Source of the DNA: Holophagales bacterium
Lineage (GTDB): Bacteria > Acidobacteriota > Thermoanaerobaculia > Multivoradales > JAGPDF01
Reading direction: 5' to 3'
NCBI GenBank assembly: GCA_016699405.1
Contig: CP064972.1
Location: 1,386,001 to 1,450,000, forward strand
Length of the DNA: 64,000 bases
Each line of letters begins with the position of its first letter. Positions within the stretch are counted from its first letter, which is position 1. The translations under genes and the position numbers were made by a program. This document shows positions 36,312 through 44,601 of this stretch, piece after piece. A model generated the notes under the pieces. That model was not told where the DNA came from, ran no database searches, and was given only the letters and a program-made list of their open reading frames with translations.

Positions 36312-36863
36312 TCAGGATCGAGCCTTCGCCAGCCGCACGTACAGCGCTCCGTGTCCGCCGTGCTCGGGGCGGGCGGTGGCGAAGGAGTGAACGAGGCGGG
36401 CGAGAGGTGGGGCGGCGAGCCAGCCCGGGACGGCCAAGTGAAGAACGGCGGGGGTCGGGCGGTCGCGGCCGTGGCCGGTGACGACGAGGACGGTGCGGGT
36501 GCCGCGGCGGCGGGCGGTGGTGAGGAAGCTGTCGAGTCGCTCTTCGGCGCGCTCGAGCGAGAGGCCGTGCAAGTCGAGCGTCGCCTCGATCGGCGCGCTC
36601 TCGCCGCCGAGCGCCGCGAGCTCGCGCGGTGGCAGGTCGCCGCGCCAGCCGGAGATGCGCGAGCCGGTGCGCTCCACGTGGAGGAGCGGGCGGGCCGGCG
36701 CACCGGGAGCGGCGGGTGGGCGCGCCGGGCGGCGGACGCGCACGCGGTCCGGGCCGTCGGCCGGCAGGGGCTGCACGTCGTCGAGCGCGGCGGCGAGGAT
36801 CTCGTCGAGCTCGTCGGTCGTCAGCGCCGCGGGCGGGCACCGGCGTGCTCGCGGGTCGCGCAT
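36312..36863 (-). CDS. Smr/MutS2-type nuclease domain protein
   Basis: 183 aa. The C-terminal Smr domain shows LDLHGLSLERAEERL, then RTVLVVTGHGRDRP (the usual T/SGxG motif), and a closing segment FATARPEHGGHGALYVRL. Smr domains cleave or bind structured nucleic acid; stand-alone members such as SmrB act on stalled ribosomes or branched DNA. The first 270 bases are nearly identical to a decayed second copy at 40794-41337. Confidence 0.88.
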   Translation of the reverse strand: MRDPRARRCPPAALTTDELDEILAAALDDVQPLPADGPDRVRVRRPARPPAAPGAPARPLLHVERTGSRISGWRGDLPPRELAALGGESAPIEATLDLHGLSLERAEERLDSFLTTARRRGTRTVLVVTGHGRDRPTPAVLHLAVPGWLAAPPLARLVHSFATARPEHGGHGALYVRLAKARS

Positions 36864-37134
36864 CGCTCGGCCGGCACGGCGTTGCGTCAGCTCGCCTCGG
36901 GGGCGGCGGACTCGTCGAGCTCGACGCGATTACGCCCGCCGTCCTTGGCGCGATAGAGGGCGGTGTCGGCGCGGCGCAGGCAGGACTCGAGCGGCTCGCC
37001 GACGCGCGCTTCGGCGACGCCGATCGAGACGGAGAGCGGGATGCGGTGACCGAGCAGGTCGAGCGGCTCGGCGAGCGCGGCCCGCAGCTTCTCGGCGGCG
37101 ACGGCTGCGCCGGCGAGCGGCGTCTCCGGGAGGA
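36657..37134. repeat. Segmental duplication, copy 1 (Smr 5' half and GGDEF 3' end)
   Basis: Aligns to 41131-41608 with a constant offset of 4474 bases and about six mismatches in 478 bases by eye. It stops abruptly inside the GGDEF coding sequence, at the joint with the hslV fragment. Confidence 0.93.
36887..37134 (-). pseudogene. C-terminal fragment of a GGDEF protein
   Basis: Encodes only the last about 82 codons of a diguanylate cyclase (LPETPLAGAAVAAEKLRAAL to the stop), nearly identical to the end of the intact gene at 41361-42797. The GG(D/E)EF active site and everything before it are missing. Upstream the frame runs into unrelated sequence from the antisense of the hslV fragment. Remnant of a tandem duplication. 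Confidence 0.9.
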
Positions 37135-37158
37135 GATGTCGCCTCAACCGCAACGCGA

Positions 37159-37337
37159 GAACCCCACCAGCACCTTGTCCCGCCCGGCGCGCTTGACCTT
37201 GCTCGCCCCGGCCTTGAGCACCGTGTTGCCGAGCGTCACCTGCCCGTCGCCGGCAAGACGGACCACGCCGTCCCGCCGCACCAGCAACACCGTCGTCGAT
37301 CGCATCCGCGACATGGCGGGGATCATAGCAACCGGGT
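37159..37337 (-). pseudogene. 5' fragment of hslV with its upstream element
   Basis: Starts at an ATG (37314) and reads RSTTVLLVRRDGVVRLAGDG, TLGNTVLKAGASKVKRAG and DKVLVGF, then breaks off where hslV continues GGAADGL. It stops about 25 bases before the GGDEF fragment. Copy of 36094-36272; clearly non-functional as a protease. Confidence 0.9.
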
Positions 37338-37361
37338 CGAGAGGGTCGGTGAGAAGAGGCA

Positions 37362-40079
37362 TCAGTGTGAGAGTGCTGCGCTCCAGGTCGATAGCGAACC
37401 TGACTCAAAGCCGTCCGAGAGTAGGAACACGAGACAGCGCCAGCGGGCAATGTGGGTTGCGGGAATTCCGCCGGCAGAGGAGAAGAGACCTCCCGCGAAG
37501 ATGTCGCGGCTTCCCGAATCTTCGAAGATCGAGAGTGAGCGCACCTCATCATCGAGGGCGGTCCCTCCTGGTCCGGAGAGATCCGACCATTGTGCTCCAT
37601 CCCAGCGCGCGAGGTAGTCGGCCTTGACTCCGTCGAATCCGAAGAATCGACCTCCGACATAGAGCGCCCTTTCCGTTCCGTCCTCGAGGGCAGCGAGAGC
37701 GTAGACGCGGTCGTTCGGGTCGGAAGTGGGGGGAGTACCTACGGCGGCCCAGGACGCGCCGTCCCAACGGGCGAGATGAGTCGCGCTCGTACCGCCCGCT
37801 TTCGTGAACTCGCCTCCCGCGTAAAGAGCACGCCCCGAGCCATCGTCGAACGTCGCGAGAGCGTGGATGGGGAGATTCACCCCGGGTTCCGTCGGACCGA
37901 AGAGGGCGGACCAGGATCCGTCCTTCCAGCGAGCAACATGATTTGCTTCCACATCTCCCGCCATCATGAACCAGCCTCCGACGTAGAGGCCGCGCGTGGA
38001 GTCGGGGCCCTGGTCGATCCCGGCGAGGGCGTAGACGATTCCGCCGACACCGTTTCGTAGCTGTCCCGGCAGCGGAGACCAGGCCGTCCCGCTCCATTTG
38101 GCGATGGAGTTTGCTGGCGTTCCACCCGCGAGGACGAAGTAGCCGCCAACGTAGAGCGCCTCGCCGGTACCGTCATCGTAGGTCGCCAGCGCTTCTACGT
38201 AGCCGTCGACCCCGTCTCCCTGCGATCCCGCAAGCCGAGACCAGCCGACGCCGTCCCACTTGGCGATGTGCTGGGCCGCTAGTCCCCCAGCTCGAGTGAA
38301 GCGCCCTCCGGCGAAGAGCGCCTTGCCGGTCCCGTCGTCGAACACCGCGAGACTCGTCACGATGAAGCTCACGCCGTTTCCTCCAGGACTGGAGAGTGGC
38401 AGCCATTCGCTTCCATTCCACTTCGCAATGTAGTTTGCGCTCGCACTTCCTGCGGTGGTGAAAGTGCCGCCTGCGAACAGTGCGTTCCCGGAGCCATCGT
38501 TGTGGACTGCAAGAGCGAGAACGCGACCGTTCAGTCCGTGGCCGGGGACTTCCGGTAGGGCGGACCAGGTGGACCCGTCCCATTTGGCAATTCCGTTTGC
38601 ACTCGAACCGCCGGCAGTCGTGAAACTCCCTCCCGCAAGCAGGGCTGAGGAAAGTCCGTCGTCGAGTGCGGCAAGAACATGAACCTCGTCGTTGGTCCCG
38701 GTTCCCGATGGGCCCGCGAGGGCTCTCCACGAGCGGCCGTCCCATTGGGCGATATGACGGACTTCGGTACTTCCGGCGTACCAGAAGAAACCCCCAGCGA
38801 TGAGCGAGGTCTGCTCACCTCGGGTGAAAGTCACGAGCGAGTTGATCCACATCTCGGAAACGCCCATCGGCGCTTGCCACGCGACTCCGTTCCATTTGGC
38901 GAACGAGTGCGCCGGAATCCCTCCGGCGGTGTAGAACTCGCCGGCAGCAAACAGGGCCGCACCTGTGCCGTCATCGAAGACCGCGAGCGCGTGGATCGAG
39001 CCGGAAACGCCTGCACCTGAAGGCCCGGAGAGGGGCATCCAGGCAGACCCGTTCCACTTCGCGATCGAGTTCGCCGCGCGTCCGCCTGCCAACGGGAAGC
39101 TCCCGGCAACGAAGAGGGCAGGGCCGCTGCCGTCGTCGAATGACGAGAGGGCATCTACGGTTCCGCCGACGCCGTTGCCGGTCCCATCGGTGAGAGCAGA
39201 CCACCCGTTGAGTGTCCATCTCGCGATGCTGTTCGCGGTGACTCCTCCAGCTGAGGAGAACGCTCCTCCGGCGTAGAGAGCGCTTCCGCGCCCGTCGTCG
39301 AAGCTCGTCAGCGCACGAACGACCCCTTGCACACCGCTTCCGGAAAGGCCCGGAAGCGGCGAGAACGCCAAGCCATTCCAGCGCGCGATTCCGGAGGCTG
39401 GAACCCCGCCGGCCGCGGTGAAGGACCCGCCGACGTACAGCGCAGCACCGTTTCCGTCGTCGAACACGTGGAGGCTTCGTACCTCTCCGTCGACACCGTT
39501 GCCATTGGGTCCGTTCAGCGCTGTCCAACGGGCTCCGTCCCATTTGGCAATGTGATTCGCGTTCGTCGCAGAAGCAGAAGTAAATTTGCCGCCGACGAAG
39601 AGGGCGGGGCCGGTACCGTCATCGAATTTCGCAAGTGCATGGACCGTTCCGCTGATCCCTGGTGCGAAGAATCCGGTCGACCAGCCACAGCTCGGCAGCG
39701 GAATCGATCGAATCGCGCTTGAGGAGAGGCTCCTCGCCAGGGGAAACGCTGCGATGAGCACGCGCTTCCTACGTACAGCGTCGATCTCGAGGGTATCGAC
39801 TCCTAAGGCGACACGGCGGGTTGCGAGCAGAGGTTCATCGTCGTCGGGCGCACCATCACCATCCAGATCCTCCCAGATGACGATTTCGACTGGATCCGCA
39901 CCGGACCAATGGACCGCGACGGTAGTCCGTTGTTCTTGAGTAACCCGGCCAATGCAGACGGCGGAGAGAGAGGGCGCTGCCCCTGCAGCATCCTGGCCCC
40001 ACGCCGGGACGGCGAATCCGACGCACGCGAATGCGATCAAGGCCGCGTCGATCCGACGCCAGTGACTCGAAGCGCTCAT
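37362..40079 (-). CDS. Secreted 14-repeat kelch-like propeller protein with FESG/W tail
   Basis: 905 aa. The ATG at 40079 overlaps the stop of the decayed upstream paralogue (ATGA); further ATGs at 40100 and 40154 would only add residues before the signal peptide (ALIAFACVGFAVPAWG). After an N-terminal beta domain with a DLDGDGAPDDDE loop come 14 repeats of about 53 residues of the form 'aLavFDDGtG.ALfvGGsFttAGG..An.IAkWdG..Ws.L'. Fourteen units would fit two seven-bladed propellers. It ends DGFESGSLSTWSAALSH, a tail seen on secreted proteins of such bacteria. Codon use is less GC-biased than the neighbours, suggesting recent arrival. Function unknown. Confidence 0.85.
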   Translation of the reverse strand: MSASSHWRRIDAALIAFACVGFAVPAWGQDAAGAAPSLSAVCIGRVTQEQRTTVAVHWSGADPVEIVIWEDLDGDGAPDDDEPLLATRRVALGVDTLEIDAVRRKRVLIAAFPLARSLSSSAIRSIPLPSCGWSTGFFAPGISGTVHALAKFDDGTGPALFVGGKFTSASATNANHIAKWDGARWTALNGPNGNGVDGEVRSLHVFDDGNGAALYVGGSFTAAGGVPASGIARWNGLAFSPLPGLSGSGVQGVVRALTSFDDGRGSALYAGGAFSSAGGVTANSIARWTLNGWSALTDGTGNGVGGTVDALSSFDDGSGPALFVAGSFPLAGGRAANSIAKWNGSAWMPLSGPSGAGVSGSIHALAVFDDGTGAALFAAGEFYTAGGIPAHSFAKWNGVAWQAPMGVSEMWINSLVTFTRGEQTSLIAGGFFWYAGSTEVRHIAQWDGRSWRALAGPSGTGTNDEVHVLAALDDGLSSALLAGGSFTTAGGSSANGIAKWDGSTWSALPEVPGHGLNGRVLALAVHNDGSGNALFAGGTFTTAGSASANYIAKWNGSEWLPLSSPGGNGVSFIVTSLAVFDDGTGKALFAGGRFTRAGGLAAQHIAKWDGVGWSRLAGSQGDGVDGYVEALATYDDGTGEALYVGGYFVLAGGTPANSIAKWSGTAWSPLPGQLRNGVGGIVYALAGIDQGPDSTRGLYVGGWFMMAGDVEANHVARWKDGSWSALFGPTEPGVNLPIHALATFDDGSGRALYAGGEFTKAGGTSATHLARWDGASWAAVGTPPTSDPNDRVYALAALEDGTERALYVGGRFFGFDGVKADYLARWDGAQWSDLSGPGGTALDDEVRSLSIFEDSGSRDIFAGGLFSSAGGIPATHIARWRCLVFLLSDGFESGSLSTWSAALSH
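37440..39650 (-). repeat. Fourteen about 159-bp coding repeats
   Basis: Each unit encodes one propeller repeat with invariant DDG, GG.F, AGG and IA(K/R)W landmarks. DNA identity between units is moderate, so they diverged long ago under protein-level selection; they are not CRISPR spacers. Confidence 0.85.
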
Positions 40080-40790
40080 GGCTCGCAAACGGCAGACCAT
40101 GTCGAGATGCTCACCGACTCGAGGTCGCGCGAGAAGGTCGGTCTCGGAGTCCACGCCCAGCGGGCTACTGGGCTCGACGGCAGACCTCTAGCAAGCGCGA
40201 AATTCGCACCGACGAAGAGACCAGGCCCCGACCTGCCGTCGAATCCACGAGGCGACAGAACTCGATCATCGGTTCCGTCCCCTGCCGGGCACGAAGGTCT
40301 GATCGGCCCTTTCCCATCCCAACTCGCGAGTTGAGAATCCTGACCACGTCGTGTGCTCACGGAGCGTCCTCTGGTGTTCAGGCTCGGGCCAATGCCATTG
40401 TCAAAGGAAGCGAGCGATTCGACTTTCCCGATGAAAGTGCTCGTGGCCCGGTCTGGTATCGGAGGCCACGTGCGGCCGCTCCATCCGGGGGGCCGGCCCG
40501 GTCCTCGAGCCTCTGGCGGCGGTAAACCACCCAGCCGCAGAGATAGCCGGCCCGTGCCCAGCGTCGAAGACGACGATCGCTCGTACGGAAGCAGCGGAGA
40601 AACGCTGCAACCCAGGTGCCCTGACGAACGCGGGTTGTCGTGCGACCAGGAGGCAAAGAGAATCCCACTCTCTGTCGAAGCGCTGTCGTCGCCTTGCGGA
40701 CTCTCTCGCCGGAGGGCGATCACCGCAGCGCTTGGCGTCAGTATAGATCCACCCGTCCTCTCCTGGTCGGGACTCAGCGGGTCCGGTGTC
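40076..40790 (-). pseudogene. Decayed paralogue of the 14-repeat propeller protein
   Basis: Fragments in several frames match the neighbouring propeller: VRAIVVFDAGHGPAISAAGW, VESLASFDNGIGPSLNTRG, GPGLFVGANFALARGL and a final ESVSISTWSAVCEP in place of FESGSLSTWSAALSH. At least two frameshifts separate them and no signal peptide remains. Its final stop overlaps the start of the intact gene, showing that the two once formed a coupled tandem pair. Confidence 0.8.
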
Positions 40791-40793
40791 CAT

Positions 40794-41337
40794 CGGCCCG
40801 CGATAGAGCCAAACAGGTCGCACCTGGGCCGCCATGGGCCGGGCGCGCGGTCGCGAATGCGAGGACGCTGGCGGAATTTTCAGGGCCAGCCAGCCATGAG
40901 GGTACCTCTCCGCCGCAGGAGCCCGGCGTCGGGGCGATGGCGGCCGTGGCCGATGACGACGAGGAGGGTGCGGAGGCAACGGCGGCGGGCAAAGGCGAGG
41001 AAGTTCACGAGGCGCTCGCGGGCCGCCTCGCGGGAGAGACTATGGAGGTCGAGCGTGGCCTCGATCGGACGGCGGCCGTGCCGAGGGTGGCGAGCTCGCG
41101 GGGGGGGAGCTCGCCCTGCCAGCCGGCGACGCGCGAGCCGGTGCGCTCCACGTGGAGGAGCGGGCGGGCCGGCGCACCGGGAGCGGCGGGTGGGCGCGCC
41201 GGGCGGCGGACGCGCACGCGGTCCGGGCCGTCGGCCGGCAGGGGCTGCACGTCGTCGAGCGCGGCGGCGAGGATCTCGTCGGGCTCGTCGGTCGTCAGCG
41301 CCGCGGGCGGGCGCCGGCGTGCTCGCGGGTCGCGCAT
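40794..41337 (-). pseudogene. Frameshifted second copy of the Smr-domain gene
   Basis: The first half is nearly identical to the intact Smr gene at 36312-36863. After 'PPRELATLG' the frame breaks; the next frame still reads ATLDLHSLSREAARERLVNF, RTLLVVIGHGRHRPDAG, and a third frame reads AFATARPAHGGPGATCLAL. The decayed half has drifted far more than the shared half. Confidence 0.85.
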
Positions 41338-41608
41338 CGCTCGGCCGGCACGGCGTTGCGTCAGCTTGCCTCGGGGGCGGCGGACTCGTCGAGCTCGACG
41401 CGATTGCGCCCGCCGTCCTTGGCGCGATAGAGGGCGGCGTCGGCGCGGCGCAGGCAGGACTCGAGCGGCTCGCCGACGCGCGCTTCGGCGACGCCGATCG
41501 AGACGGAGAGCGGGATACGGTGACCGAGCAGGTCGAGCGGCTCGGCGAGCGCGGCCCGCAGCTTCTCGGCGGCGACGGCTGCGCCGGCGAGCGGCGTCTC
41601 CGGGAGGA
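41131..41608. repeat. Segmental duplication, copy 2
   Basis: Partner of 36657-37134 (offset 4474, no gaps). Here the GGDEF part continues into a complete gene, so this is the probable source copy for the GGDEF end. Confidence 0.93.
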
Positions 41609-42797
41609 AGACGAGGAACTCCTCGCCCCCCCAGCGCGCCACCGCGTCCTGGCCCCGGACCGCCTCGGTGAGCCGGTGGGCGACCTCGGTCAGCGCGCGG
41701 TCGCCCACCTCGTGACCGTAGCGGTCGTTGACCGACTTGAAGCGGTCGAGGTCGGCGAGGGCGAGCGAGAACGGCGCCGTCGTGCGGCGGATCCGCTCGC
41801 GCTCCTGCTCGACCAGGCGCAGGGCGGCGCGACGGTTGAGCAGCTCGGTGAGCGGGTCGGTCGTCGCGGCGCGCTCGAGCGCCTCCTGCGCCTTGCGCCG
41901 CTCGGCGATCTCGGCGTGCAGCTCGCGGTTGGCCTCGGCGAGCTCGGCGGTGCGCTCGGTGACCCGCAGCTCGAGGGTGGCCCGCGACGCCTCGAGCTCG
42001 GCGAGGGCGCGGCGCTCCTCGGCGCGTGCGGCGGCGAGGCCGCCGGTCATCTCGTTGAAGGCGCGGCCGAGCTCCTCGACCTCGTCGCCGGTGGCCACCG
42101 CCACCGCGCCGTCGAGCCGACCGGCCTGGACCTCGCGGGCGCGCTGCGAGAGCGCCCGGATCGGCCGCGTGATGCGCGAGGCGAGATAGCGGCTGAGCAC
42201 CCAGGCGAGGGTCAGGGAGAGCGCCAGCGAGGTCAGTCCGGCAAGGCGCAGGCGCTCGGTTTTCCGTGCGACTTCGTCGGCTCGCATGTCGATGCCGACG
42301 AGGTAGCGTCCGTCGCCGCTGTGCAGCGGGGCGTAGCCGGAGAGGAACCAGCCCCACTCGTCGCGCACGATCGCCTCGTCGGCGGAAACCCGCGAGAAGC
42401 CGGCGAGCATCGCCGGCGGCGGGTCGCTGTAGACGCGGCCGGGGAGTGCCTGGGCGGGCCCGTTGTCGGAGTCGACGACGAACGAGACGGTGTCGCCGCT
42501 GCGCCGCAGGATGTAGATGAACGCGATGTCGCGGTTCGAGCTCTGGAAGGCCCGCAGCCGTTCGAGGTAGTCGCGGTACATCGGCGTGGCGGCGTCCTCG
42601 GGAGCGTCGATCGACTCGAGGTCGGCGGGTGCGAGCACCGGGGTGAGGAGGGCGGCGCTCTGCTCGAGCCGGCTGCGCAGGCTCTCGTGCAGGCGCTGCA
42701 TCGCCTCGCGGTAGAAGAGCGTGCCGATGCTCCCCGACACCAGCACGACGGCGAGGAAGTGGCTGAAGAAGAGCTTGCGGTGGATGGTCAGGACCAT
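41361..42797 (-). CDS. Membrane diguanylate cyclase (HAMP-GGDEF)
   Basis: 478 aa. Membrane spans at about 10-30 and 180-200 flank a periplasmic sensor domain of about 150 residues (contains FIYILRRSGDTVSFVVDSD). A HAMP domain, then a long coiled coil (about 260-320), then GGDEF: DLDRFKSVNDRYGHEVGD, active site WGGEEFLVFLP, and ALYRAKDGGRN. The I-site RxxD five residues before GGEEF reads 'RGQDAVARWGGEEF', with RGQD fitting RxxD, so product inhibition is plausible. Makes cyclic di-GMP. Four bases after the ATP-grasp gene. Confidence 0.92.
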   Translation of the reverse strand: MVLTIHRKLFFSHFLAVVLVSGSIGTLFYREAMQRLHESLRSRLEQSAALLTPVLAPADLESIDAPEDAATPMYRDYLERLRAFQSSNRDIAFIYILRRSGDTVSFVVDSDNGPAQALPGRVYSDPPPAMLAGFSRVSADEAIVRDEWGWFLSGYAPLHSGDGRYLVGIDMRADEVARKTERLRLAGLTSLALSLTLAWVLSRYLASRITRPIRALSQRAREVQAGRLDGAVAVATGDEVEELGRAFNEMTGGLAAARAEERRALAELEASRATLELRVTERTAELAEANRELHAEIAERRKAQEALERAATTDPLTELLNRRAALRLVEQERERIRRTTAPFSLALADLDRFKSVNDRYGHEVGDRALTEVAHRLTEAVRGQDAVARWGGEEFLVFLPETPLAGAAVAAEKLRAALAEPLDLLGHRIPLSVSIGVAEARVGEPLESCLRRADAALYRAKDGGRNRVELDESAAPEAS

Positions 42798-42801
42798 GCC
42801 G

Positions 42802-43686
42802 TCACCTCGCGGCGGTCGCCAGTCGGCGCAGGAGCGCGGCGGCGAACCGCTCGGCGCTGCCCGGGCTGGTGGCGAAGAAGAGCGTCGGCTCGACGAGCTC
42901 GAGCTCGAGCAGGCACGGCTCGCCGGCCTCGTCGCGCAGCAGGTCGACGCGCGCGTAGAGCGGCGGCTCGGGGCAGGCGAGCGCGAGGATCCGTTCGGCG
43001 GCGTCGCGCTCGTCGGGGTCGGGCGCGAGGGGAACCCCTTCGGGCAAGCCGGCCCAGCGCCCGCCCTGGGTCAGGGCGTTCTTGCGGATCGCATGCGAGA
43101 AGGCGCCGTCGAGGAAGACGAGCGAGCGCTCGCCGCGCGATTCCACCGCCGCGAGAAACGGCTGGACGAGCATCGCGCGCTCGGCGAGCAGCCGGTCGAG
43201 CTGTCGCTGGCCGTCGACGAGCGAGGCGTCGTCGACCGCGTGGGTCTCCCAGGAGTCGGCCGAGACGGCCGGCTTGACGATCGCCCGTCGCCAGCCGCGC
43301 GCGCCGAGCAGGGCGGCGAGGTCGAGCCGCTCGCCGGCTTCGGCGAGCACCGTCGGCACCACCGGTGCGCCGCGACGGGCAAGCTCGACGAGGTAGCGCT
43401 TGTCGAGGTTCCAGCGCACCAGCGGCCAGGGGTTGAAGAGTCGGCTCCTCGCCGCCACCTGCTCGCCCCAGGCGAGGAACGCCGGAAGCTTGCGGAAGTA
43501 GTCCCACGGCGAGCGCAGGAGGACGGCGTCGAAGCGGCTCCAGTCGACCCGCGGGTCGTCCCAGACGGCGATCTCGGCGGTCGCGCCGGCGGCGGCGAAG
43601 ACGGCGGGCAGCGCGCGATCGTCCGGGTCGAGGTCGGGAAGGCCGGCGTGCGTGACGAGGGCGAGTCGGACGGCGGTGGAGGTCAT
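42802..43686 (-). CDS. RimK-like ATP-grasp ligase of unknown substrate
   Basis: 294 aa. The N-terminal lobe has AVLLRSPWDYFRKLPAFLAW and LFNPWPLVRWNLDKRYL, typical of the group of small ATP-grasp enzymes related to glutathione synthetase and DcsG. ATP-grasp features: RAIVKPAVSADSWET (Lys for ATP), FLDGAFSHAIRK, and metal-site YARVDLL with LLELELVEPTLFF. It should join a carboxylate to an amine or thiol via an acyl phosphate. The start overlaps the xerC stop (ATGA). Substrate unknown. Confidence 0.82.
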   Translation of the reverse strand: MTSTAVRLALVTHAGLPDLDPDDRALPAVFAAAGATAEIAVWDDPRVDWSRFDAVLLRSPWDYFRKLPAFLAWGEQVAARSRLFNPWPLVRWNLDKRYLVELARRGAPVVPTVLAEAGERLDLAALLGARGWRRAIVKPAVSADSWETHAVDDASLVDGQRQLDRLLAERAMLVQPFLAAVESRGERSLVFLDGAFSHAIRKNALTQGGRWAGLPEGVPLAPDPDERDAAERILALACPEPPLYARVDLLRDEAGEPCLLELELVEPTLFFATSPGSAERFAAALLRRLATAAR

Positions 43687-44600
43687 CGGCCTTCTCCCCT
43701 GGCGCGCGGATGGGCGTCGCGGTAGACGGCGAGCAGTCGCTCGAGGTCGACGTGGGTGTAACGCTGGGTGGTGGAGAGCGACTCGTGGCCGAGCAACTCC
43801 TGGATGGCACGCAGATCGGCGCCGGCCTCGAGCAGATGGGTGGCGAAGGTGTGCCGCAGCACGTGCGGGTGCACGCCGCGCGCGAGCGCCGTCGCCTCGA
43901 CGTGGCGGTCGAGCAGACGGCGCACCGACCGGTCGCTGAGGCGCGTGCCGCCGGCGTTGAGGAAGACCGGCTCCTCCTCGCTGCCGGGCGCGGCGACGGC
44001 GCCCCAGCTTTCGCGCCAGGCCTCGAGCGCGGCCTGCGCCGGCCGGCCGAACGGCACCATGCGCTCCTTGCGACCCTTGCCGATCACCCGCAGCACGCGA
44101 GCGCGCAGGTCGAGGTCGCCCCAGTCGAGGCTGACGAGCTCGGAGACGCGCAGCCCGGTGGCGTAGAGCAGCTCGAGCATCGCCCGGTCGCGCCGCGAGA
44201 GCGGCTCGTCTCCCTCGGGTGCGGCGAGGAGCGCCTCGATCTCTCCCGGCCGGAGGTGCTCGGGCAGCGTCCGCCCCGCCTTCGGAGTGCGCACGCCGGC
44301 GGCCGGGTTGCCGGCAAGCACGCCCTCGCGCGTCGCCCAGCGGAAGAGGCCGCGCACCGCGGCGAGCGCCCGCCCCTGGCTGCGCTTGGCGGTGCCGCGA
44401 CGCGAGAGCCAGGCGAGGAAGGAGCGCACGGCCGCGGCGTCGAGCGTCGCCGGGTCGATCGCCCGCGGCTCGCAGCCGAGGTACTCGCCGAGAAAGACGA
44501 CGAACCGCTCGAGGTCTCCGGCGTAGGCGCGCAGCGTGTGCGGCGAGCAGTTGCGCTCGCGATCGAGGTGCTCGAGGTAGCGAACGACGAGCGCGCGCAC
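43683..44600 (-). CDS. xerC: Tyrosine recombinase XerC
   Basis: 305 aa from the GTG at 44600, one base after the trmFO stop. N-terminal SAM-like core-binding domain (about 1-90). Catalytic residues: Arg in ATGLRVSELVSLDW, Lys in KGRKERMVPF, HVLRHTFATHLL, Gly-His in ELLGHESLSTTQ and Tyr in RYTHVD. Resolves chromosome dimers at dif with XerD. Its place after topA and trmFO matches the codV position in Firmicutes, supporting a housekeeping role over an integron or phage integrase. Confidence 0.93.
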   Translation of the reverse strand: MRALVVRYLEHLDRERNCSPHTLRAYAGDLERFVVFLGEYLGCEPRAIDPATLDAAAVRSFLAWLSRRGTAKRSQGRALAAVRGLFRWATREGVLAGNPAAGVRTPKAGRTLPEHLRPGEIEALLAAPEGDEPLSRRDRAMLELLYATGLRVSELVSLDWGDLDLRARVLRVIGKGRKERMVPFGRPAQAALEAWRESWGAVAAPGSEEEPVFLNAGGTRLSDRSVRRLLDRHVEATALARGVHPHVLRHTFATHLLEAGADLRAIQELLGHESLSTTQRYTHVDLERLLAVYRDAHPRARGEGR

Positions 44601-44601
44601 G

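Noticed and set aside
36887..37660. 257-codon minus-strand frame ending in GGDEF sequence
   Set aside because: It crosses the duplication joint; only the last 82 codons are GGDEF-derived and the rest is out-of-frame sequence from the hslV fragment and propeller gene.
37440..39650. Regular repeats considered as a CRISPR array or satellite DNA
   Set aside because: The period is about 159 bp, units differ at many third positions, and the repeats keep frame and encode a protein motif.
43683..44600. Tyrosine recombinase as a sign of a mobile element
   Set aside because: Gene order with topA, trmFO and hslVU and the canonical XerC motifs indicate the chromosomal housekeeping enzyme; no att-like repeats or phage genes flank it.
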